Source: an uncultured Gammaproteobacteria bacterium (GTDB lineage Bacteria; Pseudomonadota; Gammaproteobacteria; Steroidobacterales; JABDMI01). From it: a stretch of 6,266 bases of DNA. The stretch lies in contig CALHVH010000151.1 in assembly GCA_938039225.1 (NCBI GenBank), positions 1-6,266 of the forward strand. The letters are read 5' to 3'. Below are positions 1-4,634 of this stretch, piece by piece. The number at the start of each line of letters is the position of its first letter. Position 1 is the first letter of the stretch. The position numbers and the translations under genes are program-made. Below the pieces are notes generated by a model. It was not told where the DNA came from. It did not search any database and was given only the letters and a program-made list of their open reading frames with translations.

Positions 1-44
1 GCGCCATCAAAATGTTCGTTTTCTTTTACGCGTACGCTAGGCAT
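1..44 (-). CDS. rpsU: 30S ribosomal protein S21, 5' end only (partial)
   Basis: The minus strand from the ATG at 44 reads MPSVRVKENEHFDG before running off the window, which matches the conserved start of bacterial S21 (MPVIKVRENEPFD in E. coli). S21 is a small basic protein of the 30S subunit that helps initiation on natural mRNAs. The start is supported by an AGGA Shine-Dalgarno element (55-58 on the minus strand), 10 bases before the ATG. In gammaproteobacteria rpsU usually heads the rpsU-dnaG-rpoD operon and lies divergent to tsaD, as here. Only 14 full codons are visible, but family, start and gene order agree. Confidence 0.93.
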   Translation of the reverse strand, partial: MPSVRVKENEHFDG

Positions 45-66
45 GCAAATCACTTCCTACGGTGGT

Positions 67-96
67 TAAATAAGACAGAAATCTGTCTCTGGTCAA
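67..96 (-). promoter_or_regulatory. Candidate proximal rpsU promoter
   Basis: Reading the minus strand, TTGACC (91-96; 5 of 6 to the sigma-70 -35 consensus) is followed by an 18-bp spacer and TATTTA (67-72; only 3 of 6 to the -10). Transcription would start near 60, giving a 16-base leader that still contains the AGGA ribosome binding site. The -35 is good and the -10 poor. A perfect inverted repeat (73-88) fills most of the spacer, which is the usual place for a repressor or activator site. Confidence 0.4.
73..88. repeat. Perfect 7-bp inverted repeat in the rpsU promoter spacer
   Basis: AGACAGA, AA, TCTGTCT: two 7-bp arms around a 2-bp centre, perfectly symmetrical. The 2-base centre is too small for a full hairpin loop, although opening the innermost pairs would allow one, so it looks more like a binding site for a dimeric protein. 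It is not a gammaproteobacterial LexA box (CTGT-N8-ACAG), because the half-sites are in the opposite order. Its position between the candidate -35 and -10 of rpsU suggests an operator; this is inference. Confidence 0.5.
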
Positions 97-109
97 TTAA
101 AGGGCGCAA

Positions 110-138
110 ATTCTAAGCTTAAGAGCGTAAAATTGCAA
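110..138 (-). promoter_or_regulatory. Candidate distal rpsU promoter
   Basis: On the minus strand TTGCAA (133-138; 4 of 6 to the -35 consensus), a 17-bp spacer and TAGAAT (110-115; 5 of 6 to the -10 consensus) form a reasonable sigma-70 promoter. Transcription would start near 103, giving a leader of about 59 bases that carries the inverted repeat at 73-88. This is the better-scoring of the two rpsU candidates by -10 quality and spacing. Confidence 0.45.
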
Positions 139-162
139 TCCCAATACACAGTCATTACACAG

Positions 163-205
163 AAACTGAATAAAAATGTCTCTAACCCCTATTTTTAGCC
201 AGTTT
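163..205. repeat. Long imperfect inverted repeat upstream of tsaD
   Basis: Arms at 163-177 (AAACTG, AA, TAAAAAT) and 191-205 (ATTTTTA, GC, CAGTTT) pair at 13 of 15 positions, with one symmetrical 2x2 mismatch, around a 13-base loop. The element lies immediately before the TACAAT hexamer of the candidate tsaD promoter and covers the place where its -35 would be. It has no adjoining T tract that would make it a normal terminator, and none is needed between divergent genes. An operator or a structured leader from a further-upstream promoter are both possible. Confidence 0.5.
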
Positions 206-208
206 AAG

Positions 209-214
209 TACAAT
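209..214 (+). promoter_or_regulatory. Possible tsaD -10 element
   Basis: TACAAT matches the sigma-70 -10 consensus at 5 of 6 positions and would start transcription near 221, about 39 bases before the tsaD ATG. No convincing -35 lies 16 to 18 bp upstream, where the downstream arm of the inverted repeat and its loop sit instead. Transcription may therefore depend on an activator, or the true promoter may be elsewhere. Confidence 0.3.
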
Positions 215-259
215 GTATCGGCGTAATTCTTTCCAATCAAACCCAATTAAAGGACTCGC

Positions 260-1291
260 ATGCGCGTTTTAGGAATAGAAACTTCTTGTGATGAAACCGG
301 TTTAGCCGTCTATGACAGCCAAATGGGGCTTCTCGGCCATGCACTGTATAGCCAAATTGAAATCCATCGCGAATTTGGCGGCGTAGTGCCTGAACTCGCC
401 TCACGTGATCATATTCGCAAACTGGTTGGATTGACTGATGAAGTGCTAAAACAAGCCGACACATCACTGCAAGAGATTGATGCGATCGCTTATACCGCAG
501 GTCCTGGCCTAATCGGCGCTTTATTGGTGGGTACCGCCTATGCCAATGCACTGGCCTATGCTCAAGATATTCCCAGTGTTGGCGTGCATCATCTGGAAGG
601 TCATCTTCTAGCGCCAATGTTAGAAGACGATAAACCCGAGTTTCCCTTTCTCGCTTTGCTTGTTTCAGGTGGCCATACTTTAATCGCTGATGTGCGTGGT
701 TTAGGAGACTATGAAATTCTAGGCAGCACTTTGGACGATGCAGCGGGTGAAGCCTTTGATAAAACTGCCAAACTCATGGGCCTGCCTTACCCAGGTGGTC
801 CCGAACTCGCGCGCTTAGCGGATGATGGGAATGCTAAAGCGTATGACTTTCCACGCCCAATGAAAAACAAAGCTAACTTAGACTTCAGTTTTAGTGGACT
901 CAAAACCGCGGTGTATTACGCCATTAAAGACTTGCAGTCTTCAAAAGAAAGCAAAGTACTCACCGCCCGAGAAAAAGCGGATATCGCAGCAAGCTTCCAA
1001 CAGGCCGTAGTCGACAGTCTTATCGCCAAAGTAAAACGTGCGCTCAAGCAAACCACTTATACCGAATTAGTTGTTGCTGGTGGTGTTGGTGCAAACCAGG
1101 CCTTGAGACAACAACTCAGAGAATTGATGCATAAAAACAATGGCAAGGTTTATTATCCTCGCCATGAGTTTTGTACTGATAACGGCGCAATGATTGCCTT
1201 GGCTGGCTGTCATCGAATATTAGCTGGCGACCAAGAAAAGCACACTGCACGTCCGCGTTGGTCGATTGAAGATATTGCACTTGAACAGTAA
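260..1291 (+). CDS. tsaD: tRNA N6-adenosine threonylcarbamoyltransferase TsaD (Gcp/YgjD/Kae1)
   Basis: The 343-residue protein transfers the threonylcarbamoyl group from threonylcarbamoyl-AMP to A37 of tRNAs that read ANN codons, working in the cytoplasm with TsaB and TsaE after TsaC. The sequence shows the whole Kae1 fold of the ASKHA class: GIETSCDET at 5-13, the metal-binding HHLEGH with His111 and His115, SGGHT at 136-140, the FSFSGLKTA segment near 209-217, VAGGVGANQ at 272-280, and CTDNGAMIA with Asp307 as the third metal ligand. Length is normal (E. coli TsaD is 337). The ATG is set by the conserved MRVLGIETS start and by AAAGGA (249-254), 5 bases upstream, the best Shine-Dalgarno in this window. 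No plsY follows, although some gammaproteobacteria have plsY between tsaD and folB. Not broken; function is well supported. Confidence 0.97.
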   Translation: MRVLGIETSCDETGLAVYDSQMGLLGHALYSQIEIHREFGGVVPELASRDHIRKLVGLTDEVLKQADTSLQEIDAIAYTAGPGLIGALLVGTAYANALAYAQDIPSVGVHHLEGHLLAPMLEDDKPEFPFLALLVSGGHTLIADVRGLGDYEILGSTLDDAAGEAFDKTAKLMGLPYPGGPELARLADDGNAKAYDFPRPMKNKANLDFSFSGLKTAVYYAIKDLQSSKESKVLTAREKADIAASFQQAVVDSLIAKVKRALKQTTYTELVVAGGVGANQALRQQLRELMHKNNGKVYYPRHEFCTDNGAMIALAGCHRILAGDQEKHTARPRWSIEDIALEQ

Positions 1292-1308
1292 TAATCCTCA
1301 TCTTAAAA

Positions 1309-1321
1309 AACTAACTTAGTT
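1309..1321. repeat. Palindrome abutting the folB -10 element
   Basis: AACTAA, C, TTAGTT is a perfect 6-bp inverted repeat with a 1-bp centre. Its last base is the first base of the TACAAT hexamer assigned to folB. It falls in the promoter spacer, where a bound dimer would affect RNA polymerase. It could be an operator, or chance in an A+T-rich gap. Confidence 0.4.
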
Positions 1322-1326
1322 ACAAT
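1321..1326 (+). promoter_or_regulatory. Candidate folB -10 placing transcription start on the ATG
   Basis: TACAAT (5 of 6 to the -10 consensus) ends exactly six bases before the folB ATG at 1333, so the expected +1 is the A of the start codon. There is no Shine-Dalgarno sequence in the 40 bases before folB, which fits a leaderless message. The weakness is the -35: the best hexamer at 16 to 18 bp spacing matches at about 2 of 6. folB could also be reached by read-through from tsaD. Confidence 0.4.
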
Positions 1327-1332
1327 ACGCCC

Positions 1333-1689
1333 ATGCAAGATACTATTTTTATTAGCCAACTGACTGCCCACGCCATCATTGGTATTTATGATTGGGAACG
1401 TCAAATTAAACAACGCCTAGTATTTGATATTGAAATGGGCACTGACATCGCTAAATCAGCGGCCACTGATGCTATTGAAGACACCTTGAATTACAAAGCC
1501 GTTGCCAAACGCGTTATTCAATTTGTTGAAGAGTCTAATTACGGTTTAATCGAATCGCTGATTGAACGTGTTGCCGAGATTATTTTGCAAGAGTTCCCAA
1601 CACCATGGGTACGCATCACTTTAAATAAAGTAGGTGCTGTACGCGGTTCAAAAAGTGTTGGTATTAAAATTGAACGTCATAAAGCCTAA
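1333..1689 (+). CDS. folB: Dihydroneopterin aldolase FolB
   Basis: The 118-residue cytoplasmic enzyme cleaves 7,8-dihydroneopterin to 6-hydroxymethyl-7,8-dihydropterin and glycolaldehyde in folate synthesis; many homologues also epimerise dihydroneopterin to dihydromonapterin. The sequence aligns along its length with E. coli FolB: IGIYDWERQIKQRLVFDIEM at 16-35, LNYKAVA at 52-58, LIESLIERVA at 72-81 and PWVRITLNKVGAVRG at 91-105. Residues matching the known active site are Glu22, Tyr54, Glu74 and Lys99. The start is fixed, because an in-frame TAA lies at 1312-1314 with no other start codon between it and the ATG. It lies 41 bp after tsaD and 3 bp before folK, so folB and folK are surely one unit and translation of folK is probably coupled. 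Start-codon context suggests a leaderless transcript. Confidence 0.96.
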   Translation: MQDTIFISQLTAHAIIGIYDWERQIKQRLVFDIEMGTDIAKSAATDAIEDTLNYKAVAKRVIQFVEESNYGLIESLIERVAEIILQEFPTPWVRITLNKVGAVRGSKSVGIKIERHKA

Positions 1690-1692
1690 GTA

Positions 1693-2223
1693 ATGACTAC
1701 TGTCTATATTTCTATTGGTAGCAATGTTAATCCTGAGCAACATATACGCAGTTGTTTACGAGCATTAGTTCTAGAATTTAATGAATTGAATGTCTCGCCT
1801 GTTTATCAAAATCCTGCTGAAGGTTTTGACGGCGATGATTTTTTAAACTTGGTAGCCAGTTTCGAAACCACTGATTCGGCGCCTGAAATTGCCCGTAAGT
1901 TAACTCTTATCGAAACCTTATTAGGTCGTTTAAGAGCAGGGGAAAAATTTGGTCCACGAACCTTAGATATTGATATTCTCTTATTCGGAGAAGAAGTCAT
2001 TAAATTTGGCAAATATGCCTTTCCACGAGATGAACTGGTCAAATATCCCTTTATGCTTAAACCCTTAGTGGATATTGCCCCTACGCTCAAACATCCTGAA
2101 TCTCGCCAAGCTTTTTCAGAGCTCTGGAGAGATTTAAGCTATAAAAAACATACACTTACTGAAGTAAAATTAAATAAAATTGGCCTTCCTAACTGCCGCT
2201 GGCATAAGTCATTTAGCTTCTAA
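1693..2223 (+). CDS. folK: 2-amino-4-hydroxy-6-hydroxymethyldihydropteridine pyrophosphokinase FolK (HPPK)
   Basis: This 176-residue enzyme transfers pyrophosphate from ATP to 6-hydroxymethyl-7,8-dihydropterin, the product made by FolB, before FolP joins it to p-aminobenzoate. Visible family features are YISIGSNVNPEQHI at 5-18, SPVYQNPAEGF at 35-45, DFLNLV at 49-54, the Arg-rich loop GRLRAGEKFGPRT at 78-90, and LDIDILLFG at 91-99 with the Mg-binding Asp92 and Asp94; FMLKPLVDIAP follows at 120-130. It is somewhat longer than E. coli FolK (159) because of a tail of about 20 residues after the last conserved block; the tail has no motif I recognise. The ATG follows the folB stop by 3 bases with no strong Shine-Dalgarno, as expected if translation is coupled to folB. 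Complete and probably active. Confidence 0.96.
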   Translation: MTTVYISIGSNVNPEQHIRSCLRALVLEFNELNVSPVYQNPAEGFDGDDFLNLVASFETTDSAPEIARKLTLIETLLGRLRAGEKFGPRTLDIDILLFGEEVIKFGKYAFPRDELVKYPFMLKPLVDIAPTLKHPESRQAFSELWRDLSYKKHTLTEVKLNKIGLPNCRWHKSFSF

Positions 2224-2225
2224 GG

Positions 2226-2281
2226 ACGTCTTAAACAAGAGCCAGTCGGCCTCTTTCAGCTTGTATTCAGTTAAAAGACGT
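2226..2281. repeat. Nested inverted repeats between folK and the S41 gene; possible weak terminator
   Basis: This 101-bp gap has an outer 7-bp inverted repeat (ACGTCTT at 2226-2232, AAGACGT at 2275-2281). Inside it is a short hairpin: AAGAG-CC at 2237-2243, loop AGTC, GG at 2248-2249, a bulged C, CTCTT at 2251-2255. The inner hairpin may slow polymerase after folK, but only three T residues follow, so it is not a standard rho-independent terminator. I see no clear promoter for the S41 gene; TAGATT at 2306-2311 is a partial -10 with no matching -35. Confidence 0.3.
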
Positions 2282-2324
2282 ACACTAAAAGTCAGTCATT
2301 TATTTTAGATTAATAGGTACACAT

Positions 2325-3665
2325 ATGTTATCCAAACTTCCAGACTTTAAACGCTCTAGTTTTATGTTACTAGCAGCATTATTTTTCACTCTGAGTGCTT
2401 GCTCAGATGATGATACTTATTACGATGACGATGGTTTTGATCAAGTGGCCGAGTGTTCGATTGTTGGACAAAATCGTTTTGTATATGACGTTTTAGATCA
2501 ATGGTATTTTTGGGAAGATTCATTACCTAGTGTAAACCCAGACAATTTCAGCTCACCAGAAGCCCTACTTGACTCCTTAGTGGCCAATGCCCCTGAAGTC
2601 GATCGTTTTAGCTACATAACAGATACCGCCAGTAGCGATGCGTTTTTTGAAAATGGTGAATTTGTTGGTCTAGGCTTTACCAGCCAAGATATTAATAATC
2701 AGATAATTCTAGCTCTAGTATTTGAAGGAAGCCCAGCAGACTTAGCAGGCTTAAAACGTGGTTATGAAATTGTAAGTGTTAATAATATTGATGTTGCCAC
2801 AACACTAGCCGCTGGAAATAATGTCGACTTTGGGTCAAGCACTATTGGCGAAATCGTTGACGTGGTGTACAAAGACTTGGCTGGCGATACTTTTGAAACC
2901 AGCATCATCAAAGACAATTTGTCCGTTGATACCATTCCTGTTTCTAGCGTTATAGATAATAACGGTGTAGCAACTGGGTACTTACATTTTTATACTTTCA
3001 TTGAACCATCAGATGCTGCTTTAGCAAATGCCTTTGCGGAATTTAATAGTGCTAATGTGTCCGAACTAATTGTTGATGTACGTTACAACGGTGGCGGCTT
3101 AGTTTCAATAGCCGAATACCTTGCGGGATTAATTGGCGGTACCAATACCGCAGGCGAAGTACTAGCAGATCAATTACATAATTCCAAACGCGCTGCAGAA
3201 AACGATCGCACCATTCGCTTCGCTAATCAAACCAATGCCTTAGATTTAGATCGCGTGGTATTTATTACCGCAGGTGGCACAGCTTCAGCAAGTGAATTAG
3301 TCATCAATGGTTTAACGCCCTTCTTAAATGTTGTCTTAGTGGGAGACACTACCTTTGGCAAACCCGTTGGACAGTACGGTTTTGATTTTTGTGGCAACAC
3401 TTTATTCCCTGTAGCTTTTGAAACCATAAACGCAAACTTTGAAGGTGAATTCTTTGATGGCCTAGCTGTCGACTGCCCTGCTGATGATGATTTATTTTCT
3501 GAGCTTGGTGATGTTAATGAAAGTTCTTTAGCAGAAGCATTAGCCTACTTAGACACTGGCAGTTGCTCAACAGCAGCAACCTCACCAAAGTCGGATAAAA
3601 CACAAAACACTAAAAAGAATGAATCAGCCGTGATTAAGCAGTGGAAAGCCATTGATATTCATTAA
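2325..3665 (+). CDS. S41-family (C-terminal processing type) serine peptidase, predicted lipoprotein
   Basis: A 446-residue secreted peptidase. Residues 1-25 are a lipoprotein signal peptide: KR at 9-10, a hydrophobic run at 13-23 and the lipobox LSAC with Cys26. Ser at +2 predicts the outer membrane by the Lol rule. An acidic linker follows (28-39), then an S41 N-terminal domain (about 48-108, with RFVYDVLDQWYFWED), a PDZ domain (about 113-190, GLGF to VVYKDL) and the S41 catalytic domain (about 215-390). Ser321 in GGTASASELV, Lys346 and Gln350 in GKPVGQYG have the same 25- and 4-residue spacing as the CtpB triad, so it should be active. Cys44, 356, 384 and 414 could form disulfides. The tail after 421 is lysine-rich and has no known motif. 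A weak Shine-Dalgarno (AGGT, 2315-2318) precedes the ATG. Substrate unknown; the closest general name is carboxyl-terminal protease. Its place among folate genes is unusual. Confidence 0.92.
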   Translation: MLSKLPDFKRSSFMLLAALFFTLSACSDDDTYYDDDGFDQVAECSIVGQNRFVYDVLDQWYFWEDSLPSVNPDNFSSPEALLDSLVANAPEVDRFSYITDTASSDAFFENGEFVGLGFTSQDINNQIILALVFEGSPADLAGLKRGYEIVSVNNIDVATTLAAGNNVDFGSSTIGEIVDVVYKDLAGDTFETSIIKDNLSVDTIPVSSVIDNNGVATGYLHFYTFIEPSDAALANAFAEFNSANVSELIVDVRYNGGGLVSIAEYLAGLIGGTNTAGEVLADQLHNSKRAAENDRTIRFANQTNALDLDRVVFITAGGTASASELVINGLTPFLNVVLVGDTTFGKPVGQYGFDFCGNTLFPVAFETINANFEGEFFDGLAVDCPADDDLFSELGDVNESSLAEALAYLDTGSCSTAATSPKSDKTQNTKKNESAVIKQWKAIDIH

Positions 3666-3670
3666 TTGAG

Positions 3671-3686
3671 TTTAATGATAATTAAA
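3671..3686. repeat. Small A+T hairpin just after the S41 gene
   Basis: TTTAAT, GATA, ATTAAA forms a 6-bp stem of A-T pairs with a 4-base loop, 5 bases after the S41 stop codon. The stem is weak and no T tract follows, so it is probably not a terminator on its own. Confidence 0.25.
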
Positions 3687-3714
3687 TTGACTTAGCAATA
3701 TTATTTATCAATAA

Positions 3715-3797
3715 AGATTGCCACGTCGCATTACATGCTCCTCGCAATGACTGTCCCTTATGTGTCATTGCGAAGTCATTTATGACCGCGGCAATCT
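3715..3797. repeat. Cloverleaf-like palindromic repeat element
   Basis: An 83-bp element made of four inverted repeats. The outer stem is AGATTGCC (3715-3722) with GGCAATCT (3790-3797). A left side hairpin is GCAT-TAC-ATGC (3728-3738). The central stem is TCGCAATGAC (3742-3751) with GTCATTGCGA (3764-3773), a perfect 10 bp around a 12-base loop. A right side hairpin is GTCAT-TT-ATGAC (3775-3786). The stem sequences resemble short dispersed palindromes with AGATTGCCACGTCGC and CTCGCAATGAC cores that I recall from many bacterial genomes; that recall is unverified here. It is not a tRNA: arm lengths and loops do not fit. It is probably a non-autonomous mobile or structural repeat that inserted in this convergent gap. 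Confidence 0.7.
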
Positions 3798-3807
3798 CTC
3801 TTTTTTT
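3790..3807 (+). terminator. T tract after the palindromic repeat: likely terminator for the S41 gene
   Basis: The right outer arm of the repeat is followed by CTC and seven T residues (3801-3807) on the plus strand. Stem plus U tract would end transcription coming from the S41 gene before it runs into the antisense of the pteridine reductase gene. On the minus strand the element is followed by TTATTGATAA, a poorer tract, so termination in that direction is less certain. Confidence 0.5.
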
Positions 3808-3809
3808 GA

Positions 3810-3824
3810 TGACTTTTTAAGTCA
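3810..3824. repeat. Short hairpin overlapping the pteridine reductase stop codon
   Basis: TGACTT, TTT, AAGTCA is a perfect 6-bp stem with a 3-base loop. The minus-strand TAA stop (3817-3819) lies in its loop and arm. On the minus strand no U tract follows, so it is unlikely to be a complete terminator; it could protect the 3' end or be chance. Confidence 0.3.
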
Positions 3825-4569
3825 AACGTCTACCACCATCAACCGAAATAACCTGTCCGGTAACATATTTCGCCGAGAGCAAATATCGTAAGGCTTGCAC
3901 AATATCTTGCGGTTCACCGATGGTTCCCAAAGGTACGCGAGCCAATTTAGCTTTTTGAGCAGCAGCATTATCGTGATTCTGTTCTGGCCATAATATGGCG
4001 CCTGGCGCAATAGCATTCACTCTGATATCCGGCGCTAAATCCATGGCTAAGCTCTTGCTTAGCATCAACAAACCCGCTTTGGCTGCACAGTAAAGATTAT
4101 GTTGTGGCATAGGTTGTTCAGCAAAAATATCAGTAATATTAACAATGACCCCATTAGATTCTTTCAGATAAGGCAATGCAGCTTGCGAAAGAAAAAACGC
4201 GCCTTTGAGATTACTATTAAACAGGGCATCCCAATCCTCTTCACTTGCAGTTTTCAAAGGTGTGGGATAAAAACTTGACGCATTATTTATCAAACCATCT
4301 AAGCCACCAAAAGCTTTAACCGCTTTGAGCATGCCCGCTTGCAATTTCTTCACATCACCCAAGTCGGCCTGATGTAAAACTACACTATCAGGACGGATCA
4401 AATTAAGTTTTTCGGCCAAGGCTTTAGCGGCTTTGCTTGAGTTGCGATAATGAATCAACAGATTTGCACCACTCGCATGTAGATTCTCAGCTATGGCGGC
4501 TCCAATACGTCTTGCACCACCCGTAATGAAAAAGGTTTTATTGGTTAAGTTTAAAGATTCTTCAGTCAT
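3817..4569 (-). CDS. folM: Pteridine reductase, SDR family (FolM-like dihydromonapterin reductase)
   Basis: A 250-residue cytoplasmic short-chain dehydrogenase predicted to reduce dihydropterins with NADPH; E. coli FolM makes tetrahydromonapterin and has weak dihydrofolate reductase activity. The cofactor motif is TGGARRIG at 16-23, with the Arg at the sixth position that marks pteridine reductases (TGxxxRxG), and HYRNS at 40-44 supplies Arg42 for NADP. NNASSFYPTP follows at 95-104. In place of the usual SDR serine there is Asp147 (NITDIFAEQ), as in PTR1 and FolM, with Tyr160 and Lys164 (YCAAK). The SDR C-terminus is complete (GQVISVDGG). These marks favour a pterin reductase over FabG-type ketoreductases. 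The start is certain within one codon: an in-frame TAA lies directly before the ATG. No Shine-Dalgarno is visible and a -10 sits six bases upstream, so the mRNA may be leaderless. It points away from the nearby folBK pair. Confidence 0.88.
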   Translation of the reverse strand: MTEESLNLTNKTFFITGGARRIGAAIAENLHASGANLLIHYRNSSKAAKALAEKLNLIRPDSVVLHQADLGDVKKLQAGMLKAVKAFGGLDGLINNASSFYPTPLKTASEEDWDALFNSNLKGAFFLSQAALPYLKESNGVIVNITDIFAEQPMPQHNLYCAAKAGLLMLSKSLAMDLAPDIRVNAIAPGAILWPEQNHDNAAAQKAKLARVPLGTIGEPQDIVQALRYLLSAKYVTGQVISVDGGRRLT

Positions 4570-4575
4570 TTACTA

Positions 4576-4604
4576 ATTGTACGCTGCTTGGATAGAAATC
4601 TGAA
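4576..4604 (-). promoter_or_regulatory. Candidate promoter of the pteridine reductase gene, leaderless geometry
   Basis: On the minus strand TTCAGA (4599-4604; 4 of 6 to the -35), a 17-bp spacer and TACAAT (4576-4581; 5 of 6 to the -10) place +1 at 4569, the A of the ATG. No Shine-Dalgarno lies upstream of the gene. The -35 occupies nearly the same bases as the -35 of the divergent promoter. A better -35 hexamer on this strand, TTGACT at 4612-4617, pairs only with a poor -10 (TATCCA) and would give a short leader instead. Confidence 0.55.
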
Positions 4605-4628
4605 AGTAAAAAGTCAAAACGCTATAAT
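4600..4628 (+). promoter_or_regulatory. Candidate promoter of the methyltransferase-uppP unit, leaderless geometry
   Basis: CTGAAA (4600-4605; 4 of 6 to the -35), a 17-bp spacer and a perfect TATAAT (4623-4628) make this the best sigma-70 promoter in the window. The expected +1 is 4635, exactly the G of the GTG start codon. The six bases between them (GCGCGC) cannot hold a ribosome binding site. Confidence 0.6.
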
Positions 4629-4634
4629 GCGCGC

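Noticed and set aside
73..88. LexA (SOS) box upstream of rpsU
   Set aside because: Half-sites run ACAG...CTGT, the reverse order of the CTGT-N8-ACAG consensus, with a shorter centre.
237..617. Antisense reading frame opposite the start of tsaD
   Set aside because: It lies wholly over a conserved gene, has no recognisable motif and is rich in Arg/His, as expected of a shadow frame.
2237..2256. Rho-independent terminator after folK
   Set aside because: Stem has a bulge and only three T residues follow; kept only as a weak candidate inside the repeat entry.
3715..3797. tRNA or tRNA-like gene, because of the cloverleaf shape
   Set aside because: Central stem is 10 bp, side arms are 4-5 bp with 2-3 base loops, and no T-loop or anticodon-arm sequence is present.
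3817..4569. FabG-type 3-oxoacyl-ACP reductase
   Set aside because: TGxxxRxG and the Ser-to-Asp change before YxxxK are marks of pteridine reductases, and the neighbours are folate genes.
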